The translations under genes were made by a program, and so were the position numbers. 44,643 bases of DNA from Deltaproteobacteria bacterium (GTDB taxonomy: Bacteria > Myxococcota_A > Bradymonadia > REDH01). The first letter of the stretch is position 1; every line of letters begins with the position of its first letter. Shown piece after piece: positions 1-9,500 of the stretch. The stretch is taken from positions 1 through 44,643 of the forward strand of contig REDH01000102.1 of the NCBI GenBank assembly GCA_007693585.1. The letters run 5' to 3'. Below the pieces are notes generated by a model that was given only the letters and a program-made list of their open reading frames with translations, made no database searches and was not told the origin of the DNA.

Positions 1-633
<633 letters not shown>

Positions 634-741
634 CCCGGGGATGCGTGCAGGGTCGCGCGATCACGCGCCCCACGGTCCATGCGCACGGAACAGGAGCCGG
701 CACGTTCGCGGCGCACGACCGAACGACGATCCCCGTTCGCC

Positions 742-1596
742 TCAGGCCATCTTCTCCAGCCTGAACGCCAGCTCCGCGACCTGCTCGTACGACTCCGCCA
801 CGAAGAAGACCTGCTGCGGGGCGTCGTAGTCGATGCTCAACTCCCGAATGGCGTCGATGCAGAACGGTCGCTTCTCCACCGTGGGATCCATCGACCGCAG
901 CAGGTCCTGGATGCCGCCGTTGCTGCCCGCACCGAAGACCTTCATCTCGCCGTCCTCGTGGATCAGGCCGTACTCCACCGTGTACCAGTAGAACAGGCCG
1001 ATGAGGTCGAGGAGCTCTTCGTTCCCGGCCTCCACCGCCGCTCCGGCCGCGTTCCCGATGGCCACGGACATTTCGACGAAGGGCTCGTGCATGAACATCG
1101 GCGCATGTCCACGCAGCTCATGCAGGATGTCCGGCTCGGGTGTGAAGAACGGGTACGCCGGGTGGCGGACATACGGCGTGCACCGCATCACCTTTCCGGC
1201 GAGCATCGGCAGGAACTCCCCCTTGTCGAGCAGACCGCCCACCGGGGCGAGCATGAACCCCGTGCTCGCCTCCATGCGGGCCGACACCTCGTCGAGCTGC
1301 GGAACCTCCGAAGTGTCGAGCCGGAGGGCATCGCGACCCTCCAGGAAGGCCCTGCACGCATACCGGTTCTGAAGCCGGATGAGCACCTCCGACACCAGCT
1401 CCCACGTCTCGTGTTCGTCCCGCGTGTACGCGTAGCGCGGGATCGCCGGCCACGCGGCCTGGGACTGCTCGATCAGCGTCCGGACGCGAGCCCGGTACTC
1501 CCCGTCATGGGCGCCCGGGTAGTTCGTCTGGACAATGCTGCCGTACTCGTGGCGGGCAAAGGGAATCTCGGCGAGGAAGGTCCGGTCTCGTCGCAT
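742..1596 (-). CDS. phhA: Phenylalanine-4-hydroxylase (biopterin-dependent aromatic amino acid hydroxylase)
   Basis: A 284-residue protein of the aromatic amino acid hydroxylase family, which uses tetrahydropterin, O2 and non-heme iron to turn phenylalanine into tyrosine in the cytoplasm. The 2-His-1-carboxylate iron site is visible: His159 and His164 in PDILHELRGH, and Glu208 in FYWYTVEYGL. The segment CTPYVRHPAYPFFTPEPD and the C-terminal VFFVAESYEQ resemble the animal-type enzymes more than the classic proteobacterial PhhA, whose motif is usually HD/E-L/V-F-GHVP. No N-terminal ACT regulatory domain is present, so only the catalytic domain is encoded. The usual Leu/Phe and Val of the iron-site motif are Arg162 and Ala165 here. 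Tyrosine or tryptophan as substrate is not excluded, but the length and context favour phenylalanine. The start is the ATG at 1594-1596. Confidence 0.92.
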   Translation of the reverse strand: MRRDRTFLAEIPFARHEYGSIVQTNYPGAHDGEYRARVRTLIEQSQAAWPAIPRYAYTRDEHETWELVSEVLIRLQNRYACRAFLEGRDALRLDTSEVPQLDEVSARMEASTGFMLAPVGGLLDKGEFLPMLAGKVMRCTPYVRHPAYPFFTPEPDILHELRGHAPMFMHEPFVEMSVAIGNAAGAAVEAGNEELLDLIGLFYWYTVEYGLIHEDGEMKVFGAGSNGGIQDLLRSMDPTVEKRPFCIDAIRELSIDYDAPQQVFFVAESYEQVAELAFRLEKMA

Positions 1597-1952
1597 GGGG
1601 CCCCTGCGTCATGGCTTCTGGATGGCGGCCCGGACTTGGCTCCTGGCCCAGCTGCGGCCGCCGGGAATCGTCGCGCGCACACTTGCGCACCCCGAGGCCG
1701 CTGTCCAGTGACTCGACCCTGCCGCACCGCGCCGCAAACGCTGCGCATACCGGTTGGACCTCCCGACGCCGGAGAACGAAACGGGACCGCAGCGGCCGCA
1801 CCCCGGGTCGCGTCCGCGGGATCAACAGCCGTCGGTTCGGACGCGGAACTGCGAGGTCCTCGCAAACCGCCAGCCGGCGCAGGTTGACCGCGGTGGCGGT
1901 CCGCGCCAGACTCGCACCGACCGGTCACGGAAACGATCCCGCACCGAGCCTC
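1597..1952. other. Divergent intergenic region, phhA / DUF455-ATP-grasp operon
   Basis: These 356 bp separate the divergent starts of phhA (minus) and the ferritin-ATP-grasp gene (plus). The + frame stays open upstream of the chosen start, but the residues are Arg/Ser/Pro-rich low-complexity sequence with no recognisable fold, as expected for non-coding high-GC DNA. Promoters for both directions should lie here. I see no convincing -35/-10 pair, palindrome or small gene. Confidence 0.5.
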
Positions 1953-4085
1953 ATGGAAATTCGCGAGTTCGCAGAACGTATCCTCTTCGGCACGACGCTG
2001 GACGACAAGCTGGTCGATCCGTCCGGTCTCACCGACAACGAACCGGGCCCCGTGCTCGCAAGGTCGCCGCGAATGCCGGGCCGCCCTCACGCGCTGCGCC
2101 TCGACCTCCCCCGGGAACGAGTGCCCTTCCCGGGCGTCCACGAGCTCGATCGGGAAGGAATGCGTGGGCGGGTCCTTCACTTCTTCGCCAACCACGAACT
2201 TCTCGCCACCGAACTCATGGCCCTCGCGCTCCTGCGCTTCCCGGACGCGCCACCCTCGTTCCGGCGCGGGCTCGTGCACACCATCGAGGAAGAGCAGCGA
2301 CACCTGCGGATGTACCACCAGAGAATGCAGGAAGACGGGGTGGAACTCGGCGAGATCCCGGTCAGCAGCTACTTCTGGGATGCGCTGTCCCCCATGGAGC
2401 GGCCCCTCGACTTCGTGACGGGAATGAGCCTCACCCTCGAGCAGGCCAACCTGGACTACGCCAGCTTCTACGCCGAGGCCTTCCGCACCGCCGGGGACGA
2501 AGCCACGGCCCGCGTCCTCGACATCGTCTACGAGGAGGAGATCGGGCACGTGAAGCATGGGGTCGTCTGGTTCGACCGCTGGCGCGATCCCGAGGTCGCG
2601 CCGTTCGACGCCTACCGGGACCTTCTGCCACCGCCGCTCAGCCCCGCCCGAGCCCGGGGGCTCTCCTTCGACGCCGACGGACGCCGCCGTGCAGGGCTGG
2701 ACCCGGACTTCATCCGCAGGATCGAGGTCTACGGCGACTCCCGGGGAAGGCCGCCCGGGCTCTGGCTCTTCAACCCCTCCTGCGACCACCGGTGGATCCA
2801 CGGGGACGGGCACCCGCTCCCCTCCGCCGCCGCCGCCATCGAGCAGGACATCGAGACGCTGCCCCTCGTCCTCGTCCGCACCGACGACGTCGTGGTCGTC
2901 CGGAAGGAGCCCGAACCGACCTTCCTCCAGCCCCTCGCACGGGCCGGGTTCCCCTTGCCGCGCTTCCTGGCCACCGAGGACGGAGCGACGCCTGACGCCC
3001 CTCACCGGCACTTCTCCCGGTTCGACCCCTGGGGCTGGAGCCCCGATGCCGAACGCAGGCTGGAACCCCTCGCTGAAAGGCTCGTCGACCGCAGCCTCTG
3101 GCCCCCCCCGGCACAGGCCGCCCGCGCCGCGAACCGGAAGTCGCTCTCCAGCGGCGTGCTCCGGAAGATGCTCGCGGATCTCGCCGATGAACGATGCTCC
3201 CCGGAGGACTCCGTCGGACGCGTGTGCACGTCCGTTGCCGACACCATGCGTCACGTCGACGACTGGCTCGCCGGGGGACAACCCTGCGTCATCAAGGCCG
3301 ACCACGGAAGCAGCGGACGAGGACTGCTCCGGATCCTCGGGCCGGCGGACCGGGCTACCGCGCCGCGGTGGCTCGCCAACGTGTTCCGCGCACAGCCGGC
3401 CGTGGTCGTCGAGCCGTGGCTGGATCGCGTCGCGGACCTGAGCGTCTGCGGCCATGTCCAGCCCGATGGGGACGTCCGGATCTCCGGGATCACCCGCTTC
3501 CTGACCGACGCCCGGGGCCAGTACCGGGGCTCCGTCGTCGGACGGCCCTGGTTCGGGCTCGACACCGACATCGTGCGCTTCTGCCACGGGGAAGGGCGCG
3601 ATCCCCGGTTCAGCGCACGCACGCTCCACGACGCGGCATCGAGGGCGGCCGCGGCGCTGCACGAGGCCGGATACCACGGCCCCTTCGGCGTCGACGCCCT
3701 CGTGCACCGCGACAACGGCAGCCTCCGCCTGCGACCCGTTGTCGAAATCAACGCCCGCTGGACCATGGGGCACATCGCCCTCGGCCTCGACGCACGGCTC
3801 GCGGGCGGGACCCAGGGACTGTGGCTGCTGGTCCGGCTCCGCGACATCGACGATCGCGAGCGCTTCCCGCACCGGCTCCGGGAGCTGCTGCCCCTCCGGA
3901 TCAAGGGGCACGGAACGGCGCGGTGCATTCGATCCGGGGCCCTCTTCACCACCGATCCAGGCGCGGCGACGACCGTGCTCTCCGTGCTCGTCGCCGGCCG
4001 AGACCACGACGCGCTCATCGAGGCGCTCCGCGAGGCCGGCGCCGGTCCGGGCCTCCGCGCCTGGTGGCCTCAGGCGGCCCGCTGA
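1953..4085 (+). CDS. Ferritin-like (DUF455-type) domain fused to ATP-grasp ligase
   Basis: The 710-residue product has two parts. Residues 1-230 form a ferritin-like four-helix domain of the DUF455 type with a full di-iron ligand set: Glu82/Glu87 in HELLATELMA, E114xxH117 in EEEQRHLRMY, Glu163 in the third helix, and E196xxH199 in YEEEIGHVKHG. Residues 270-700 form a pre-ATP-grasp plus ATP-grasp module: the NPSCDHRW entry segment at 274-281, Lys448 followed by the glycine-rich loop GSSGRGL (452-458), a hinge acidic residue near 487 (VVVEPWL), and the Mg-binding ExNxR at 598-602. ATP-grasp enzymes join a carboxylate to an amine or thiol through an acyl phosphate; DUF455 proteins are possible oxidases or hydroxylases. 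The combined reaction is unknown. The start at 1953 is chosen because homology-like sequence (MEIREFAERILFGTTLDDKL) begins there. The stop overlaps the rsgA start by one base, so translation is probably coupled. Confidence 0.82.
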   Translation: MEIREFAERILFGTTLDDKLVDPSGLTDNEPGPVLARSPRMPGRPHALRLDLPRERVPFPGVHELDREGMRGRVLHFFANHELLATELMALALLRFPDAPPSFRRGLVHTIEEEQRHLRMYHQRMQEDGVELGEIPVSSYFWDALSPMERPLDFVTGMSLTLEQANLDYASFYAEAFRTAGDEATARVLDIVYEEEIGHVKHGVVWFDRWRDPEVAPFDAYRDLLPPPLSPARARGLSFDADGRRRAGLDPDFIRRIEVYGDSRGRPPGLWLFNPSCDHRWIHGDGHPLPSAAAAIEQDIETLPLVLVRTDDVVVVRKEPEPTFLQPLARAGFPLPRFLATEDGATPDAPHRHFSRFDPWGWSPDAERRLEPLAERLVDRSLWPPPAQAARAANRKSLSSGVLRKMLADLADERCSPEDSVGRVCTSVADTMRHVDDWLAGGQPCVIKADHGSSGRGLLRILGPADRATAPRWLANVFRAQPAVVVEPWLDRVADLSVCGHVQPDGDVRISGITRFLTDARGQYRGSVVGRPWFGLDTDIVRFCHGEGRDPRFSARTLHDAASRAAAALHEAGYHGPFGVDALVHRDNGSLRLRPVVEINARWTMGHIALGLDARLAGGTQGLWLLVRLRDIDDRERFPHRLRELLPLRIKGHGTARCIRSGALFTTDPGAATTVLSVLVAGRDHDALIEALREAGAGPGLRAWWPQAAR

Positions 4086-5119
4086 TGAACGATCGCGACT
4101 TGCGCAGGCTCGCCTTTCCCGAGCGCCTCGCCAACACCCTCGATGCTCCCGACAGGTCCAGACTGGCCCGGGTGTCCGCGGACTTCGGCCTGCAGGTCGA
4201 GGTGCTTTGCCCCGATCCCGCGCGCGCCGCCATCCCCGTCGCGCTGCGCGACGCGGAAGGAATCGGCGTGGGCGACTGGGTGCTCCTCGACGGCGACGGC
4301 GACGACGACCTCCGGGTCCGAACCGTCCTGCCACGGGAAGGAACCCTCGTGCGCCAGGGAGCCGGTCAGCGCACCGGCCCCCAGATCATCGGCGCGAACC
4401 TCGACACCGTGCTGGTCGTCACCTCCTGCAACCGGGAGTTCAACACCCGCAGGATCGAACGCTACATCACCGCCATCCGGCAGGCCCGCGCCCAACCCGT
4501 GATCGTGCTCACCAAGGTCGACCTCGTCGACGACCCGTCCCCGATTCGCGAAGCCGCGAGCCGCCTCCTCGACGATCCCGGCGCCGTCGTCCCCGTCGAC
4601 GCCCTCGGCGGGACCCCCAGGGACACCCTCGCCCCGTTCATCCGCGCAGGCACCACCGTCGCGCTCGTGGGGTCCAGCGGGGTCGGCAAGTCCACCATCA
4701 TCAACGCCCTGCTCGGAGAAGAACGGATGCGCACCGCCGCCGTCCGCGAGGATGACGACGAGGGCCGGCACACCACCACCCACCGGCAGCTCGTCGCGAT
4801 CCCCGGCGGCGCCGTGGTCCTCGACACCCCGGGCATGCGCGAGTTCCAGCTCTGGCGAGACCCCGCGCTCGACGTGAACGATGCGTTCCCGGACATCATG
4901 CGCAGCGCAGCGAATTGCCGCTTCCGGGACTGCGGACACGACAGCGAGCCCGGGTGCGCCGTCCGGCGGGAGGTCGAACTCGGCACCATCCCCCGAGGGC
5001 GTCTCCAGGCATGGCGAAAGCTGCGCGACGAAGCCCGGGAGCACTCCGACGGGGCCCAGGCGGGCCGCCGGCGCTCCCCCGCCGCCTCCCCCTTGCGACG
5101 AGGTCGGCGACCCCGATGA
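4085..5119 (+). CDS. rsgA: Ribosome small subunit biogenesis GTPase RsgA
   Basis: A 344-residue circularly permuted GTPase that helps late 30S ribosome maturation and is released on GTP hydrolysis. The order of GTPase motifs is the diagnostic permuted one: TKVD (G4) comes first, then GSSGVGKS (G1, P-loop), then DTPGMRE (G3). An OB-fold-like N-terminus precedes them. The C-terminal zinc-binding cysteine cluster is intact (C-x5-C-x-H-x5-C in NCRFRDCGHDSEPGC). The C-terminal tail is Arg/Pro-rich. The ATG at 4085 overlaps the upstream TGA as TGATG, and the rsgA stop overlaps the next ATG as ATGA, so it is translated as the middle of an operon. The link between this ribosome factor and the ferritin-ATP-grasp gene may be simple co-transcription. 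Confidence 0.95.
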   Translation: MNDRDLRRLAFPERLANTLDAPDRSRLARVSADFGLQVEVLCPDPARAAIPVALRDAEGIGVGDWVLLDGDGDDDLRVRTVLPREGTLVRQGAGQRTGPQIIGANLDTVLVVTSCNREFNTRRIERYITAIRQARAQPVIVLTKVDLVDDPSPIREAASRLLDDPGAVVPVDALGGTPRDTLAPFIRAGTTVALVGSSGVGKSTIINALLGEERMRTAAVREDDDEGRHTTTHRQLVAIPGGAVVLDTPGMREFQLWRDPALDVNDAFPDIMRSAANCRFRDCGHDSEPGCAVRREVELGTIPRGRLQAWRKLRDEAREHSDGAQAGRRRSPAASPLRRGRRPR

Positions 5120-6021
5120 ATCCCGACCTCGTCATTCAGATCTTCATCCCGACCACCCTCGCCACCATCATGGTCGCCATGGGGCTCGGCCTCACCGTGG
5201 ACGACTTCCGACGCGTGGCCATCGAACGCACGCCGGTCGCTGTCGGAGCCCTCGCCCAGATCGTCCTGCTCCCCCTTCTCGGCTTCGGCATCGCCCTGCT
5301 GCTGCAGCTCCCACCTCCCATCGCCGTGGGAATCGTGCTGGTGAGCGCATGCCCCGGAGGACCCTCGTCCAACCTGTTCTCCGTCGCGGCCCGAGGCGAC
5401 CGGGCACTCTCCGTCTCCCTCACCGCCATCAGCGGTCTCGTCACGGTGCTCAGCACGCCGCTCTACCTCCACCTCGCGCTCACCGTCTTCCCCGCGGACA
5501 CGGGACCGGTCGCGTTTCCCTTCGGCGAGACCGTCCTGCGCATCCTCCTCGTCGTCGCCCTGCCGCTCCTCGCGGCCATGATCTTCCGACACCACCGTCC
5601 CGCGCAGGCGCTGCGATGGGAGCCGCGGGTACGCATCACCGCCGCACTGCTGCTCACCGTCATGGTCCTCGGGGCCGTCGCCGCCGAAGCCTCGTCCATC
5701 GCCGACTACTGGGCCCAGGCCGGCTCGGCCGTGCTCCTCCTCATGGGCGCGGCGATGGGGGCCGGGTTCGCTCTCTCGAGACTCCTCGCGCTGCGCCCGT
5801 CCCAGGCGATCACCATCACCATCGAAGTCGGCATGCAGAACTCCGCCCTTGCCATCGGCATCGCCTTCAATATCCTGCGGGATGGGGAAATTGCCGTCCC
5901 GGCACTGGGCTACGGCGTCCTCATGTATGGCGCCTGCGGCATCGCCGTTCTCCTCGGACGGGCTCTGGTCCCCGCGCCGGAAGACGGGCCGCTCGCGACA
6001 CGTTCCCAGGACCCACGATGA
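5116..6021 (+). CDS. Bile acid:sodium symporter family (SBF/BASS) transporter
   Basis: A 301-residue integral membrane protein with about nine or ten hydrophobic segments, resembling the SBF/BASS family of Na+-coupled organic anion importers. The segment GIVLVSACPGGPSSNLF is the typical discontinuous-helix motif of the family, and the second inverted-repeat motif appears as EVGMQNSALAIGIAF. Family members carry bile acids, pyruvate, pantothenate or other organic acids; the substrate here cannot be inferred. The start ATG at 5116 overlaps the end of rsgA by 4 nt, and the stop overlaps the next gene by 4 nt (ATGA). A longer in-frame extension upstream lies within rsgA in another frame and is rejected. 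Confidence 0.88.
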   Translation: MNPDLVIQIFIPTTLATIMVAMGLGLTVDDFRRVAIERTPVAVGALAQIVLLPLLGFGIALLLQLPPPIAVGIVLVSACPGGPSSNLFSVAARGDRALSVSLTAISGLVTVLSTPLYLHLALTVFPADTGPVAFPFGETVLRILLVVALPLLAAMIFRHHRPAQALRWEPRVRITAALLLTVMVLGAVAAEASSIADYWAQAGSAVLLLMGAAMGAGFALSRLLALRPSQAITITIEVGMQNSALAIGIAFNILRDGEIAVPALGYGVLMYGACGIAVLLGRALVPAPEDGPLATRSQDPR

Positions 6022-6527
6022 GCGCGCACGGACAGGACGCACCGCCACCGCTGCCCTCGAACGCCGGGACGCCCGAGCCGCCTCCCGACCCCTGGGGACG
6101 GTCGGCTCCCGGAACCGCTCCTTCACCGCGCCGGCGAGCCGGACCCCCCGTCGTGGTCGCCGCGACTCGGCCCGCCGCCGCATCCTCGGCGCCCTCCACG
6201 CCGGCAGCGTCACCGCCCACCACGGCACGGCCCATGCTCTGGTTGTTCGCCGCGGTCACCTCGCTCTTCGGCATCGGGCTGACCTTCGCGGTGCTCTTCG
6301 CGGACGCGCCGGAGCCGACCGCCCGGAGTGTCGAGTCGAGCACGACCGCGTCGGTGGACACGGGCACACCCGCCTTCCAGTTCGTGCCCGCGGGCGACCC
6401 GCGCCTCGATCACCCGGCCGAGCGAGGCAAGTTCCCGGTGCACGTCCCCGCGACAGCCGCGTTCGTGCCCGTGGGCGACCCGCGCCTCGACCACCCGGCC
6501 GAGCGCGGCAAGTTCCCGCCACCCTGA
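6018..6527 (+). CDS. Small single-pass membrane protein with a duplicated 19-residue motif
   Basis: A 169-residue protein of unknown function. Residues 1-70 are Pro/Ala-rich and disordered-looking, residues 73-95 form one clear transmembrane helix (LWLFAAVTSLFGIGLTFAVLF), and the remainder holds two near-identical copies of FVPxGDPRLDHPAERGKFP at 122-140 and 149-167. The copies differ at one residue and are spaced 27 residues apart. The protein ends just after the second copy. The ATG overlaps the transporter stop as ATGA, so it closes the four-gene operon. The orientation is probably N-in with the repeats outside the cytoplasm, but this is inferred only from the helix position. It is not a homologue of anything I recognise. 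The gene converges with the Ser/Thr kinase gene with only 19 bp between stops. Confidence 0.7.
   Translation: MSAHGQDAPPPLPSNAGTPEPPPDPWGRSAPGTAPSPRRRAGPPVVVAATRPAAASSAPSTPAASPPTTARPMLWLFAAVTSLFGIGLTFAVLFADAPEPTARSVESSTTASVDTGTPAFQFVPAGDPRLDHPAERGKFPVHVPATAAFVPVGDPRLDHPAERGKFPPP
6381..6518 (+). repeat. Two in-frame 57-bp direct repeats (81-bp period)
   Basis: Bases 6381-6437 and 6462-6518 are nearly identical and encode the duplicated FVPxGDPRLDHPAERGKFP motif of the small membrane protein. The nucleotide identity is high, which suggests a recent duplication or strong selection. Copy number could vary between strains. Confidence 0.85.
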
Positions 6528-6546
6528 AGGGCCAGGCATCCCACGC

Positions 6547-9500
6547 TCATCGGCGTGGCCGGGTCCGCTCCCGAAGGCGCGCGGCCAGCCACGCGTCGTC
6601 CCGACCGGCCGCCAGCCAGCCGAGCAGCGGAGCCATCGGATGCACCATCAGCGCCCCGTCCCACGAGGCGCTGGCCAGCCACTGACCGTCCGGGGACAGA
6701 CGGAGCGCAGCGACCCGCTCGGCGTGCCCCTGCCACCGCAGCAGCTCCTCCCCGGTGACCGCATCCAGGAACAGGATCCACCCATCGAGATCCCCCACCG
6801 CAAGCAACGGGGCGTCCGGGTGGACCTCGAGGGACAGAATCTCGCGCTCATGCTCCAGCCGCCAGCCGACCGCTCCGGTCGCGTCGCGCCGCTCCAGCGC
6901 ATCGTCCCGGGCCGTGACCACGCCTCCGTCAGGCAGGGCAACAATTGCGCTGTACCCCGTGTCCGCCGAGCGAAGCTCCGGCTCCTCTGCACCCGCCCCC
7001 CACCAGAGCCCCGTGTCGGCTACCCACCACACACCGGATCCGTCCGTATCGCGGGCGGCGCCCAGCACATCCCCGTATCGCGCTTCGGCACGTGCGTCCG
7101 GATGCATCGCCAGCACCCGGAGCGGATGCCCCGCGGCGTCGTGGACGAGCACGCCGCTCGAGTAGGCCAGTCGTGCGACCTCCCCACCCGGGAGATGGAT
7201 GAGTCCTCGCACGATGCTCTCGTCGGGATGGGCGGGTGCGGAGACCGACACGATCCCCTCCGCCAGGGACACCACGCGGGTACCCCCGTCCCCGATGCCC
7301 GTCATGCGCAATCGCCCGTCCACCGGGCTCAACTCGATGCTCTTGCCCACCCCCTCGCCCCAGCGCGCAGCCGGCAGCACCTCGCCATCCCGCGGTCGGA
7401 AGGCGACCACACGCCCGACCCCATCGAGCGCGACGAGGTGGTCGCCTTCCGCGTCCCACGCCACGGATGTGAAGCCGTGCGGCGTCTGGAGCCGGTGGCG
7501 GGGAAGCGGGGGAAGCGGCACCTCGGCGGGCCAGCGGAGCCATCGCCCCGCATGGTCGGCCACCACCAGCCGTCCGTCCGCCAGCACCGTGACTCGGCCC
7601 CTCCGATCCGGCAGCCACGCCCGCACCCCTCCATGGGCAATATCCAGTGCCTGGAGCCTGCCTCGCATTCCGTGTGCGATCACGACCCCCGGCCACCGGG
7701 TCGGGATCAGGCGCTCCACCGGCTCACCGATGCCGTGATCGACCCCCGACCCCTCGATCACGATCACGTCGCCCGCCCGGGTTCCGCCGACCGGGCGCCT
7801 CCCGTCGCGCGTGTCGACCCACGCGACCGTCGTGAACACCGTGCCCTCCGATCCGCCGAGGAGCCTCGGTTCGTCGTGCGCGGACATCCGCCAGACACCG
7901 CCCTCCACACAGGCCACCAGCCACGGAGCGTCGCCCCCGGACACCGCGAAGGCGCCCTCTTCACAGGGCACGGGCAACGGACCCTGACCACTCCCCGGGG
8001 CGGCCAGGATCGCTCCCCGATCCATGCGGATCCGCGTGGTGCCCCCCACACCGGAGAACTCGCCCGGGAGCGGGTCGTGGTGAACCAGGTCGCCGTCGTC
8101 CAGGTCGAGGACCGTCGCCGCGCGTGACTCGTCCAGCACGACGACCGCGTCGCCCTCCAGGCGGACGTCCCGCACGGAGCGCTCCATCGACCACGACACC
8201 TCTCCGCCGCGACGCAGCTCGATCCGGCTGGCAGTCCAGCAGGCGACCGTGGCTCCGTCCGGGTGGAAGGTCGCATTCGGACACCCATCCGCAGCACCGC
8301 CGGTGGCGATCTCCAGCGCGGGCAGCCGAAGCAGCCCCCACGCCATCCGCCGCGCCTCCGCGCCCGCCCGGGCTTCCAGGGCGTCCCCGATGGAAGCCAC
8401 CGCGGCGTCATGCTCCCCCGCTGCCAGCGCGGTGGCGGCGGCGCGCATCAGCATGGCACCGTCCACACCGCTCGGGGACGCGGCGGTGCCCAGCTCGCCC
8501 ATCCCCGACGAAGGCCCCGAATGAGGGGAGTCCCTGAGCGCCACAGTCGCCACGACCATCGCCAACAGCACCATGCCGGCGAGCGTCAGAGCCCGGCGAC
8601 CTCGTCCGGCGGCCGGGCCCGGGAGCACGGACCGGTTGAGATCCTCAAGTGCGTCACGCAGCCCACCCGCAGTCGCGGGGCGATCCCCCGGCGTCGCCGC
8701 CAGGCAACGTCGCAGCAGCGACTTCCAGCGGTCATCCACATCCAGACGCTCCACCTGGTCAAGCCGCTGCTCGGGCGTCATCGGGGCCGCGGCCGCCGTC
8801 GTGCCCGTGGAGGCGGTCGCGACCAGCGCCGAAGGCAACGGACCGTCGGCGAGAGGCGCCGTCGTCGCGAGGTGAGGCCCGCTGTCGTGCTGCGGCCCGC
8901 TGTCGCTGAGATCCCCGACCGCCAGCAGGTCGCAGAGGATCGCTCCGAGGCTCCACACGTCGGCGGCGGGCGTGGCGACTTCGCGAGCGAGCACCTCCGG
9001 GGCCGTGTATCCCGGTGTTCCTCCCCCGCCACCCGTCAGGGGTTGCTCTCGGCGAAGATCGACGGCGAGGCCCCAGTCGATCACCCTGACCCGGCCCTGC
9101 TCGTCCACCAGCACGTTGCCCGGCGACAGATCGTGGTGCACCAGACCCTGCTGGTGCGCGCTGTCCACCGCGTCCGCAGCCTCGATGATCCAGCGCACGC
9201 GAACGGCCCGGGGAACGCGCATGACCTCGCCGGAAAGCAGCAGCGCCCGCACGGATCGCCCACGAACGTGCGCCATCACGAAGCAGGGCCATCCATCCAG
9301 CTTCGCCACATCGTACACCGCCACCACACCGGGGTGGTCGAGTCGCGCGGCGAGGCGGGCCTCGTTCGCGAGCATCCGGGTCCGGTGGTCGTCCGCGCCC
9401 GGCACCTTGATGGCCACAGCGCGGTCCAGCAGGACGTCGTGACCAAGCCACACCGACCCCATCCCCCCCTGACCGAGGAGCGAGACCTTGCGATAGCGCA

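Noticed and set aside
1611-1952. 114-residue N-terminal extension of the ferritin-ATP-grasp protein
   Set aside because: Arg/Ser-rich low-complexity sequence; family-like sequence starts at 1953.
1473-4334. 953-codon open frame on the minus strand opposite the ferritin-ATP-grasp gene
   Set aside because: Composition is Gly/Glu/Arg/Pro-rich with no motif; it mirrors the real + gene, whose motifs are clear.
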